Of a DNA stretch of 9,347 nt, positions 1 to 7,006 are shown piece after piece. Source of the DNA: Deltaproteobacteria bacterium UBA2957 (lineage in GTDB: Bacteria; Myxococcota_A; UBA796); contig DEBL01000225.1 in NCBI GenBank assembly GCA_002348535.1, positions 1 through 9,347 of the forward strand, in the 5' to 3' direction. The notes below the pieces were generated by a model that ran no database searches, was not told the DNA's origin, and saw nothing but the letters and a program-made list of their open reading frames with translations. The translations under genes and the position numbers were made by a program. The first letter of the stretch is position 1; every line of letters starts with the position of its first letter.

Positions 1-684
1 AATGCTGCAAGATGGGGCAATGTTCGGGGGTTCGACGGTGATCACAACCGATGCAGATCCGGTCAGGTCATGGGAATCTTGGACCCACAGCGCGAGGGTG
101 TGATCGCCTTCGCTGAGCACGACGTTCCCGGACAACTCTCCATCGCTGGTTGGAACAGAGGTGATGTCAATTCGGCCGTCAATGCTGCTTTCAAACCATA
201 CCTGTAAGTCTTCAGCGGAATCCTCTTCATCGCCGACGATGGCGGTGAACGCGATGGGGTCGCCCGCCGTGTACCGATCGCCGGATTCGGGTGCAGATAG
301 GGTGGCCGTGGGAGCGCTGGTCTCGAGGATCTCCAAGGTCACGATGTCGCTGCCGACGTTGCCACCGGGGTCCATCACCGTCATTCGAATCTTCATGCTT
401 TCGCCGCTGGTCACCATGAACTCACAGGATGACTGCCCGTCCACACCGGGGGACTGGGCGTCACACGAGACCGACTCATTGACCATCCATGCAATGGTCA
501 GGTCCTCGAGTTCATCGGTTCCATCCGAGACAGCGCCCGCCACTGTGATCAGGTCCCGTTCTCGAACGGCATCGCCCGATGCGTGGGACGTGATCACGGC
601 ATCGGGCGCCGCATCGTAGATGGACAATTTCTCTTCCGAACTGCACCCCGCCGCAATCACCACCAACAATACCGAGCGCATCAT
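1..684 (-). CDS. Lipoprotein with tandem Ig-like repeats (3' end outside window)
   Basis: An open minus-strand frame runs from ATG at 684 to the left edge, 228 codons without a stop; the C-terminus is missing. A second ATG follows at 681. GAGAGGA lies just upstream, 5 nt before the first ATG, and supports this start. The N-terminus is a very short lipoprotein signal (hydrophobic run SVLLVVIAAG, then Cys14). The +2 residue is Ser rather than Asp, which fits outer-membrane sorting. The mature part is rich in Asp, Glu, Ser and Thr and contains two Ig/cadherin-like beta repeats (about residues 22-107 and 108-217). Both open with an Ala-Pro element and contain a 'GD' turn and a D/E-rich segment before a Trp strand; a third repeat begins at the edge (NIAPSC). 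Repeat 1 has a Cys pair about 14 residues apart that could form a disulfide. No enzyme motif is visible. Such proteins are usually surface-exposed or adhesive, but the function here is unknown. Anchoring and fold are inferred from the translation. Confidence 0.85.
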   Translation of the reverse strand, partial: MMRSVLLVVIAAGCSSEEKLSIYDAAPDAVITSHASGDAVRERDLITVAGAVSDGTDELEDLTIAWMVNESVSCDAQSPGVDGQSSCEFMVTSGESMKIRMTVMDPGGNVGSDIVTLEILETSAPTATLSAPESGDRYTAGDPIAFTAIVGDEEDSAEDLQVWFESSIDGRIDITSVPTSDGELSGNVVLSEGDHTLALWVQDSHDLTGSASVVITVEPPNIAPSCSI

Positions 685-927
685 GTCGTCCTCTCTGCTG
701 CAGCCATCGTACAGCAGAACCGTCCATCAGGCGCTGGATGGGAATGAATCGCGGGCGATGCGTGGCGGAAACGAGTGAGTGGGCAGGGTGAAAAGAGAGC
801 CGTCGTCTGCATTTTCAAGACGATGATTTGGGTGCCCCGTGGGCGTCGTTGTCGCACGCACCAGAGGGGAGTTTTTTCTACGCTGACCTTCGGTATTTGG
901 AAAGCGCTGAAATTTGTTCAAATGTTC

Positions 928-957
928 TTGGACAAACCCCCATCTGAAAAGTATGAA
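928..957 (+). promoter_or_regulatory. Weak sigma70-like promoter candidate for the sucA operon
   Basis: TTGGAC (928-933) and TATGAA (952-957) are separated by 18 nt, about 100 bases before the sucA start. Matches to TTGACA and TATAAT are only 3/6 and 4/6, so this could be chance. It is the best-placed pair I found in the leader. The imperfect TTGTTC...GGACAA inverted repeat (914-935) overlaps the -35 element, which is where an operator could sit. Confidence 0.25.
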
Positions 958-1018
958 TTCGCACTGCCAATTGGGGCATAGCGTCTGATTTTTTGCTCAG
1001 GCGATGGACTGCAGAATC

Positions 1019-1039
1019 CGCATCACGTACGGTAGTGCG
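1019..1039 (+). other. Imperfect hairpin in the sucA leader
   Basis: CGCATCAC (1019-1026) and GTAGTGCG (1032-1039) pair in 7 of 8 positions, counting one G-U, with a 5-nt loop. The structure ends 6 nt before the AAGG of the sucA ribosome-binding site. It could influence translation initiation, but a short hairpin of this quality can also arise by chance. Confidence 0.25.
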
Positions 1040-1045
1040 TAGAAC

Positions 1046-1049
1046 AAGG
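1046..1049 (+). promoter_or_regulatory. Ribosome-binding site of sucA (start choice)
   Basis: AAGG at 1046-1049 is the only purine-rich stretch close to the gene. It is 13 nt from ATG 1063 and only 4 nt from an in-frame GTG at 1054. Aligned to the full anti-Shine-Dalgarno complement, the GTG would be too close, so ATG 1063 is preferred. The site is weak either way. Confidence 0.4.
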
Positions 1050-1062
1050 TCGAGTGTACACA

Positions 1063-4000
1063 ATGGCCGACGAATTCAACGTCACGAATCTCTCATTTGT
1101 CGAAGCCTTGTATCAGCAGTTTCTGGAGGATCCGAGCTCCGTGGGACCCGAGTGGTCGGCGTTCTTTCAGACTGCTGAGCCGAACCGAACCGTGGGCATC
1201 GGTCCAACCCGTCGAGCGCCCAGCATCTTTCGCGGTATGGCGGCACCGTCGGCCGCCGCCCCGCCTCCGCTGAAACGGGCCGAAGCGCCTGAGGTGGGCG
1301 CCGATGGTCAGGCGCCCAACCTCGATCACCTTCGCATTATGCAAGAGCTGGAATGCACCGCGGGGATTCCTGCAGAGGAACTCTCGTTCTTGTCCGCTCG
1401 GACCCAAGCACGCACCATCGACGAAGGGCAGTACCTGATTCGTGAAGGGGACGCCGGCGATGGCGTGTACTTTGTGGTCAGCGGGATGGCGCGCGTCGAG
1501 CGCGGCGGGGAGTGGGTCGCAAACCTCGGGCGAGGGGAGGTGATCGGCGGGATGAGCTTTTCAACGGCCCAGACTCGGGCGGCGGATGTCCTTGCGTCCA
1601 CAACGCTTTCGTTGCTGCAGGTGGACCCCGCAAGCCTGAACACCGTTCTCGATCACTATGCGGGATTTGCTCGGCGGTTGTTCGAGATGACGGCGCGTCG
1701 CCTCCGCACAACCAGCATGATCCAGCAGCGTGTCGGCCAGTTGGTCCGCTTGTTTCGGGTGCGTGGGCATGTCATGGCGGATCTCGACCCGCTGGGCCGA
1801 AGCCCGGAGCCTCACCCAGAGTTGGAGCTTGCCTACCACGGCCTTTCGGAGAACGACCTCGACCAGCTCGTGTACCTCGGAGACCGGGATCTCGAGAAGT
1901 GTACACTGCGGTCTGTCGTCGATCGCATGCGCAACACCTACTGCAATCACATCGGAGTGCAGTTCATGCACATCGAAGAGGTGGAAGTCCAAGAATGGTT
2001 GCAAGAGCGCATGGAAAGCACTGAGAATGCCTGCGAGCTTAGCCGAGATGAGCAGGTCCGGGTGCTCACCAAGTTGACCGAGGCCGAGCAGTTCGAGCAG
2101 TTCATTCACGCCAAATACTTGGGTGCAAAGCGATTCTCCTTGGAGGGGGCGGAGAGCTTGATCCCATTGCTCGACATCGCCATTGAAGATGCCGCAGACC
2201 GAGGCGTGGAGAAGCTGATCTTGGGGATGGCCCACCGCGGGCGCCTCAACGTATTGGCCAACATCATGGGCAAAGGTCCCGGCCAAATATTCACCGAGTT
2301 CGAGGACGCGAACCCCGAGAAGTACATCGGAACCGGCGACGTGAAGTACCACATGGGCTTCTCGAGTGTCCGAACGAGTCAGTCAGGCAAGAACATTCAT
2401 CTTTCGCTGAGCTTCAACCCCAGTCACTTGGCGTTCATCACGCCGGTAGTGCAAGGTCGAGTCCGCGCGACCCAAGATCGCCTGAAGGATCCGAATGGTG
2501 ATCGGGTCATGGGTGTCGTCATTCACGGTGACGCAGCGTTCTCAGGGCAGGGAGTGATCCAAGAGAGCTTGAACTTGAGTCAGCTCGATGGATATCGGTC
2601 TGGCGGAACCCTCCACATTGTGGTCAACAATCAAGTCGGTTTCACCACCGACCCGTTTGATGCGCGCAGTAGTCGCTATGCGACCGATGTGGCCAAGCTG
2701 CTTCAAGTACCCGTGTTCCACGTCAATGGGGAGCACCCCGATGCTGTCGCCCAAGTCATCAAGCTGGCCATGGACTTCCGAACTCGATGGGGTCGCGACG
2801 TCGTGATCGATATGTACTGCTACCGACGTCACGGCCACAACGAAGGCGATGAGCCGCGCTACACCCAGCCGCTCATGTACAAAAAGGTCGATGCGCAGGC
2901 CACAGTTCGCGAGAACTTTGTTCGCAACATGGTGGCGCTCGGCGTCGTGACGCAAGAGGATGCGGACGCAATCGCCGCGCAATGCAAGCAGGTCCTCGAG
3001 GCAGGGCTGGCGGTCGCGCGGGGCGACGGCGAACACCCGACGGGGTCGTCGACGAGCCAACTGCGGAACCTGTGGGCTGGCTACCATGGCGGTCTCGAGG
3101 CGACCGAGGAAGCACACCAGACCGCAGTCGGCGCCGACGCACTGCGCACTGTGCTGAGCACCGTTTCCGATCCGGGAGAGCTCGCAGTGAATCGCAAGCT
3201 GAAGCGGTTGCTGAAGCGTCGGTCGGAGATGGCCAATGACGATGCCCAGTTGGACTGGTGGGGCGGTGAAGCATTGGCATTCGGTAGCCTCCTGATGGAG
3301 GGAACCCGAATTCGACTGAGCGGCCAAGACGCCCAGCGAGGCACCTTCAGTCACCGTCACGCCGTACTGCACAATCAAGACACGGGTGAGAGCGTGTGTC
3401 TTTTTGATTCGCTCGCTTCGGGAGACAACGAGTTTTCCGTGTACAACAGTCCGTTGTCTGAGGCGGCCGTGTTGGCCTTCGACTTTGGATACAGTCTGGA
3501 GTGGCCCGACGGCCTCGTGATTTGGGAAGCCCAGTTCGGTGACTTTGCCAACGGCGCCCAAGTGATCATCGACCAGTTCATCTCCACTTCCGAGGACAAG
3601 TGGTCTCGCCTCAACGGCCTCGTCATGCTTCTGCCTCACGGCTTCGAGGGCCAAGGTCCGGAGCACTCGTCGGCTCGCCTTGAGCGGTTTCTGACGTTGT
3701 CGGCTGAGGACAACATGCGGGTTGCGAATTTAACGACCCCGGCGCAGCTGTTTCATGCGCTGCGGCGTCAAGTGCTCTCGAAGCAGCGAAAGCCCCTCGT
3801 GGTCATGACGCCCAAGAGCCTCCTTCGGCACCCCAAGGCCACGTCTCCACTGTCCGCGTTCGCTGACGGATCCTTTCACAAAGTGATTGGCGACCAGTCC
3901 GGAACCGACGTGGCCGCAGCGCCTGTTGTGGTGTTGTGTTCGGGCAAGGTGTACTACGAGCTCGAGGATGAGCGGGACAAGAATTCTGATTTGGCTTCGG

Positions 4001-4299
4001 TACCGTTGCTTCGCTTGGAACAAATCTATCCGTTCCCCGAGGATGTTCTCGCATCCATGCTCGCGGAGTGCCCCGATGGGACGGAACTTCGGTGGGTTCA
4101 AGAGGAACCAGAGAACATGGGCGCGTGGCGGTTTCTGCGCGGTCGGCTCCGAGACGGTGCGCTGAGTCGATTCAACGTCACGTGTGTGGCGCGCCCTGAA
4201 TCAGCGAGTCCCGCGACGGGCTCCGGATCGAGTCACAAGTTGGAACAGGCACGTCTGCTCCAAGAAGCATTAGAACTGCCGGCGAAAGCGGCAAAATAA
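1063..4299 (+). CDS. sucA: 2-oxoglutarate dehydrogenase E1 with inserted cyclic-nucleotide-binding domain
   Basis: This is the thiamine-diphosphate E1 subunit that decarboxylates 2-oxoglutarate and succinylates the E2 lipoyl group in the TCA cycle. It has 1078 residues from ATG 1063 (a GTG at 1054 would add three), against about 933 in E. coli. Domains in order: the N-terminal docking segment (9-36, LYQQFLEDP...W); an Ala/Pro linker (37-86); a Crp-like cyclic-nucleotide-binding domain (about 87-207, with GDAGDGVYFVVSG at 129-141 and the phosphate-binding cassette at 158-178); a long helix (about 190-225) running into RVRGH (232-236) and LDPLG (241-245); then the E1 core. Core motifs are AHRGR (His391), KYHMGF (His430), NPSH (452-455), the TPP motif GDA (509-511) to NN (542-543), RRHGHNEGDEP (608-618), WEAQFGDFANGAQ (from 821) and EGQGPEHSSARLER. 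His391 and His430 correspond to E. coli His260 and His298. Arg172 of the cassette is kept, but its glutamate is Gly163. The gene is first in the operon, 9 bases before sucB. It is not an actinobacterial Kgd-type fusion, because E2 is separate. E1 identity is very secure; the ligand and effect of the extra domain are unknown. Confidence 0.97.
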   Translation: MADEFNVTNLSFVEALYQQFLEDPSSVGPEWSAFFQTAEPNRTVGIGPTRRAPSIFRGMAAPSAAAPPPLKRAEAPEVGADGQAPNLDHLRIMQELECTAGIPAEELSFLSARTQARTIDEGQYLIREGDAGDGVYFVVSGMARVERGGEWVANLGRGEVIGGMSFSTAQTRAADVLASTTLSLLQVDPASLNTVLDHYAGFARRLFEMTARRLRTTSMIQQRVGQLVRLFRVRGHVMADLDPLGRSPEPHPELELAYHGLSENDLDQLVYLGDRDLEKCTLRSVVDRMRNTYCNHIGVQFMHIEEVEVQEWLQERMESTENACELSRDEQVRVLTKLTEAEQFEQFIHAKYLGAKRFSLEGAESLIPLLDIAIEDAADRGVEKLILGMAHRGRLNVLANIMGKGPGQIFTEFEDANPEKYIGTGDVKYHMGFSSVRTSQSGKNIHLSLSFNPSHLAFITPVVQGRVRATQDRLKDPNGDRVMGVVIHGDAAFSGQGVIQESLNLSQLDGYRSGGTLHIVVNNQVGFTTDPFDARSSRYATDVAKLLQVPVFHVNGEHPDAVAQVIKLAMDFRTRWGRDVVIDMYCYRRHGHNEGDEPRYTQPLMYKKVDAQATVRENFVRNMVALGVVTQEDADAIAAQCKQVLEAGLAVARGDGEHPTGSSTSQLRNLWAGYHGGLEATEEAHQTAVGADALRTVLSTVSDPGELAVNRKLKRLLKRRSEMANDDAQLDWWGGEALAFGSLLMEGTRIRLSGQDAQRGTFSHRHAVLHNQDTGESVCLFDSLASGDNEFSVYNSPLSEAAVLAFDFGYSLEWPDGLVIWEAQFGDFANGAQVIIDQFISTSEDKWSRLNGLVMLLPHGFEGQGPEHSSARLERFLTLSAEDNMRVANLTTPAQLFHALRRQVLSKQRKPLVVMTPKSLLRHPKATSPLSAFADGSFHKVIGDQSGTDVAAAPVVVLCSGKVYYELEDERDKNSDLASVPLLRLEQIYPFPEDVLASMLAECPDGTELRWVQEEPENMGAWRFLRGRLRDGALSRFNVTCVARPESASPATGSGSSHKLEQARLLQEALELPAKAAK

Positions 4300-4308
4300 G
4301 GAAAAGGT

Positions 4309-5514
4309 ATGTCTGGAGAAATTCTCGTTCCCTCAGTTGGTGAGTCGGTCACCGAAGTCATCGTGAGTCGGTGGCTCGTGCCCGTCGGAACCTACGTCGC
4401 TGTGGATACGCCCGTGGTGGCCTTGGAAACCGACAAGGCCAGCGTCGAAGTGCCTGCCCCCGTGCAGGGATTCCTGCGCTCGGTGGAAAAAGACGAGGAC
4501 GATGTTGCAGAGGTGGGTGCGCTTCTGGGAACCATTGAGCCGGCCGATCCGCCCGCTGATTTCGGGGAAGCGGCTGCACCGGCTGTTGCCCCCGAGGCCC
4601 CCTCCTCGGATGCGCCCCCTGCACGGCCAGCCTCGGCCAGCGATGTCGCAATGCCGTCGGCGCAGCGTGTTCTCGACCAAGCTGGGTTGTCCGTCGCAGA
4701 TGCCAAAGGGACCGGGCTGGGCGGTCGCGTGCTGAAGGAAGACGCGGTCCGCGCTGTTCAGAACAAGGCCTCTGCACCTGCACCCGCTGCGGCAAAGCCG
4801 GTTGCAGTCGGCAGTCGGGATGAGGAAGTGGTCCCAATGACACGGATGCGGCGAACCATCGCCAAACGACTCGTTGAGGCCCAGCAAACCGCGGCCCTGT
4901 TGACCACCGTGAATGAAGCCGACATGACTGCGGTCATGGAACTCCGGTCTCGCTTCAAGCAGCAGTACCTCGATCAGTATGGAATCAAGCTTGGATTCAT
5001 GTCCTTCTTCGTGAAGGCTGTGATCGAAGGGTTGAAGGCCTTTCCCGCAATCAATGCAGAAATTCGCGGCGACGATGTGGTCTACAAAAACTACTTCGAC
5101 ATCGGAGTCGCTGTGGGTGGCGGTAAGGGACTGGTGGTGCCGGTTATCCGCAATGCAGAGTCGATGAGCTTTGCAGAGATTGAGCTGGCCATTGCCGACT
5201 TCGGCCGGCGGGCCAAGGCGGGTCAGATCATGCCCGATGACCTCACTGGGGGCACCTTTACGATCACGAACGGGGGCGTGTATGGTTCACTGCTTTCGAC
5301 GCCGATCATTAATCCACCTCAGAGCGGTATCTTGGGCATGCACAACATTGTTGAGCGCCCCATGGGGGTGGACGGACAGATCATGCTCCGGCCGATGATG
5401 TACCTCGCAGTGACCTATGACCATCGGATCGTTGATGGTCGCGAGGCGGTGGGTTTCTTGGTTCGAATCAAAGAGTGCATAGAGAATCCCGAGCGGATTC
5501 TGCTTGAGGTGTGA
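4309..5514 (+). CDS. sucB: Dihydrolipoyllysine-residue succinyltransferase (E2 of 2-oxoglutarate dehydrogenase)
   Basis: E2 core subunit that carries the succinyl group on its lipoyl arm from E1 to coenzyme A. It has 401 residues, close to the 405 of E. coli SucB. Residues 1-76 form one lipoyl domain with ETDKASVEVPAP; Lys43 is the lipoylation site. A Pro/Ala-rich hinge (about 80-112) leads to the peripheral-subunit-binding domain (about 114-150, PSAQRVLDQAGL...GTGLGGRVLKEDA). After a second Ala/Pro linker comes the acyltransferase domain (about 173-401), starting at VPMTRMRRTIAKRL and ending with DHRIVDGREAV. In this motif His372 and Asp376 match the catalytic His and Asp of the family. The gene starts at ATG 4309, 9 bases after the sucA stop, behind an AAGGAAAAGG ribosome-binding site, and ends one base before lpd. 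Succinyl specificity rather than acetyl is inferred from a single lipoyl domain plus the adjacent sucA. Confidence 0.96.
   Translation: MSGEILVPSVGESVTEVIVSRWLVPVGTYVAVDTPVVALETDKASVEVPAPVQGFLRSVEKDEDDVAEVGALLGTIEPADPPADFGEAAAPAVAPEAPSSDAPPARPASASDVAMPSAQRVLDQAGLSVADAKGTGLGGRVLKEDAVRAVQNKASAPAPAAAKPVAVGSRDEEVVPMTRMRRTIAKRLVEAQQTAALLTTVNEADMTAVMELRSRFKQQYLDQYGIKLGFMSFFVKAVIEGLKAFPAINAEIRGDDVVYKNYFDIGVAVGGGKGLVVPVIRNAESMSFAEIELAIADFGRRAKAGQIMPDDLTGGTFTITNGGVYGSLLSTPIINPPQSGILGMHNIVERPMGVDGQIMLRPMMYLAVTYDHRIVDGREAVGFLVRIKECIENPERILLEV
5506..5509 (+). promoter_or_regulatory. Ribosome-binding site of lpd inside the end of sucB
   Basis: GAGG at 5506-5509 lies 6 nt before ATG 5516 and within the last sucB codons. 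It favours ATG 5516 over the in-frame TTG at 5504 and suggests that lpd translation is coupled to sucB. Confidence 0.7.
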
Positions 5515-5515
5515 C

Positions 5516-6919
5516 ATGAGTCAAAACTTTGACGTGGTCGTTATTGGTGCGGGACCGGGTGGATACGTTGCCGCAATTCGGGCTGCACAGCTCGGACTGA
5601 GCACTGCCTGCATCGAGAAGGAGTCTCGCCTCGGCGGTACCTGTCTGCGGGTCGGTTGCATTCCGTCCAAAGCGCTGCTGGAGTCCAGTGAACGCTACAT
5701 TGAGGCGCGCGACCACCTCCAAGAGCACGGGGTGCAGACCAAGGGTGTCACCCTCGACTTGGCCGCGATGCTGGCCCGCAAGGACTCGATTGTCCAAGGG
5801 CTCACCGATGGAGTTGCCCACCTGCTCAAGAAGAATGGCGTAGCGCGATTCTCCGGACACGGTGCCCTCAAGGGTCGCGGCGAAGACGGAATGTACAGCG
5901 TCGCCATCGCGGGTGAGGCCGGAGAAGACACCATCACCGCCAAGAATGTCATTCTAGCCACAGGCAGTCGGGTCGCCGACCTGCCGGGCGTTGAGCGAAG
6001 TGGAGATCGAATCGGCGGCAGCACGGAGGCGCTCTCCTACCCAGATGTTCCCAAGCACCTTGTGGTGATCGGGGCGGGTGTAATCGGGCTCGAACTTGGT
6101 TCGGTCTGGGCGCGGCTCGGGTCGAAGGTAACGGTCTTGGAGTATTCGGATCGATGCCTTCCCATGATGGATGCGGCCATCGGACGTGAGGCCAAAAAGA
6201 TTTTTAAGCGTCAGGGCCTCACCCTCAAGTTTGGCGTTCGGGTGACCGGAGCCTCTGTGAAGGGCAAGAAGTGCACCGTCGAAGCCGAAGGGCATGAGCC
6301 CATCACGTGCGACCGGGTGCTCGTTGCCGTCGGTCGCGCGCCCTATACGGATGGCCTCGGACTCGAGACGGTCGGTATCGAGACCGATGATCGCGGAAGA
6401 ATCCCTGTGGATGATCACCTCCAGACGTCTTCGCCGGGCATCTTTGCCATCGGCGACGTGGTCAAAGGTGCAATGCTGGCCCACAAGGCCGAAGAAGAAG
6501 GAATTGCAGTGGCTGAAAGGCTCGCGACCGGTTGGGGCCATGTTGACTACGATGCGATCCCCAATGTGATCTACACCGACCCTGAAATCGCCACCGTCGG
6601 CAAGACGAGCGCCGAACTCAAAGACGCCGGGGTCCCGATCAAAGAAGGCTCGTTTCCGTTCCGCGCCAATGGCCGTGCGAGAGCGCTTGGTCAGACAGAT
6701 GGCTTGGTCAAGATCATTGCGCATGCGGAGACTGACCGCGTTTTGGGCGTGCACATGATTGGACCGCGTGTCGGCGAACTCATCGTTGAGGCGGCGATGG
6801 CGATGTCCTTTGGTGCATCCAGCGAAGACATTGCCCGGGTGTGCCACGCCCATCCCACCCTGCATGAGGTGGTCAAGGAAGCAGCGCTGGCCGTCGACGG
6901 TCGCGCCATTCACATGTAG
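5516..6919 (+). CDS. lpdA: Dihydrolipoyl dehydrogenase (E3)
   Basis: Flavoprotein that reoxidises the dihydrolipoyl arm of E2 and passes electrons to NAD+. It has 467 residues, usual for the family. Visible motifs are: the FAD Rossmann motif GAGPGG (11-16); the redox-active disulfide GGTCLRVGCIPSK with Cys43 and Cys48; the NAD-binding GAGVIG (186-191); the second FAD motif IFAIGDV; and the C-terminal HPTLHE with His446 and Glu451, which is the catalytic base pair of the partner subunit in the homodimer. Arg45 replaces the more common Asn between the two cysteines, a variant also known in other bacteria. The start at ATG 5516 is one base after the sucB stop. Being third in the operon makes it the E3 of this OGDH complex, though such enzymes often also serve pyruvate dehydrogenase or glycine cleavage. 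A hairpin follows 50 bases downstream. Confidence 0.96.
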   Translation: MSQNFDVVVIGAGPGGYVAAIRAAQLGLSTACIEKESRLGGTCLRVGCIPSKALLESSERYIEARDHLQEHGVQTKGVTLDLAAMLARKDSIVQGLTDGVAHLLKKNGVARFSGHGALKGRGEDGMYSVAIAGEAGEDTITAKNVILATGSRVADLPGVERSGDRIGGSTEALSYPDVPKHLVVIGAGVIGLELGSVWARLGSKVTVLEYSDRCLPMMDAAIGREAKKIFKRQGLTLKFGVRVTGASVKGKKCTVEAEGHEPITCDRVLVAVGRAPYTDGLGLETVGIETDDRGRIPVDDHLQTSSPGIFAIGDVVKGAMLAHKAEEEGIAVAERLATGWGHVDYDAIPNVIYTDPEIATVGKTSAELKDAGVPIKEGSFPFRANGRARALGQTDGLVKIIAHAETDRVLGVHMIGPRVGELIVEAAMAMSFGASSEDIARVCHAHPTLHEVVKEAALAVDGRAIHM

Positions 6920-6968
6920 CGCGTTGGTGCAACGGGATGGACGACCAAGACCCCTGTTGCAGCAAAAT

Positions 6969-7001
6969 ACGGGGTCCCTGGATGACATCCCGGGACCCCG
7001 T
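6969..7001. terminator. Probable bidirectional terminator between lpd and azurin gene
   Basis: ACGGGGTCCC (6969-6978) and GGGACCCCGT (6992-7001) form a perfect 10-bp, GC-rich inverted repeat with a 13-nt loop. It sits between two convergent stop codons (6919 plus, 7009-7007 minus). On the plus strand only a short TTT follows the stem. On the minus strand the stem is followed by ATTTT. The T-tracts are modest, so termination may be less than complete. Confidence 0.7.
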
Positions 7002-7006
7002 TTGCG

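Larger units (their letters stand above)
685..1062. other. Divergent intergenic region between the lipoprotein gene and sucA
   Basis: These roughly 380 bases separate two divergently transcribed genes and must hold both promoters and the sucA leader. The short frames here (up to 68 codons, both strands) have no good start signal and no recognisable sequence, so no gene is called. Visible elements are: a hairpin candidate at 801-808/818-825; T6 tracts near 871-876 and about 990; a TGTTC direct repeat at 915-919 and 923-927 within an imperfect TTGTTC/GGACAA inverted repeat (914-935); a weak sigma70-like pair at 928-957; and an imperfect hairpin at 1019-1039 just upstream of the sucA ribosome-binding site. 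None of these is strong alone. Confidence 0.6.

Noticed and set aside
801..825. CGTCGTCT/AGACGATG hairpin as a terminator or riboswitch
   Set aside because: The stem is short with one G-U pair, there is no T-tract directly after it on the plus strand, and no known riboswitch pattern is seen.
727..981. Short frames in the divergent intergenic region (64 codons minus, 68 codons plus)
   Set aside because: No good ribosome-binding site, no conserved sequence pattern, and they overlap each other and the expected promoter region.
2542..3666. Minus-strand open frame of 374 codons
   Set aside because: It lies wholly opposite the well-conserved E1 core of sucA and shows no family motifs; it is a GC-rich antisense shadow.
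1063..5514. Actinobacterial-type Kgd (E2-E1 fusion) or a pyruvate dehydrogenase operon
   Set aside because: The N-terminal addition on E1 is a cyclic-nucleotide-type domain, not an acyltransferase, and a full separate E2 follows. The E1 motifs (KYHMGF, RRHGHNEGDEP, GPEHSSARLER) are those of OGDH E1.
5504..5515. TTG start for lpd at 5504
   Set aside because: ATG 5516 has GAGG at 6 nt and gives the usual short N-terminus before the FAD motif.
5954..6988. Minus-strand open frame of 344 codons
   Set aside because: It is antisense to lpd, whose motifs are complete, and it runs through the terminator hairpin; no recognisable protein.
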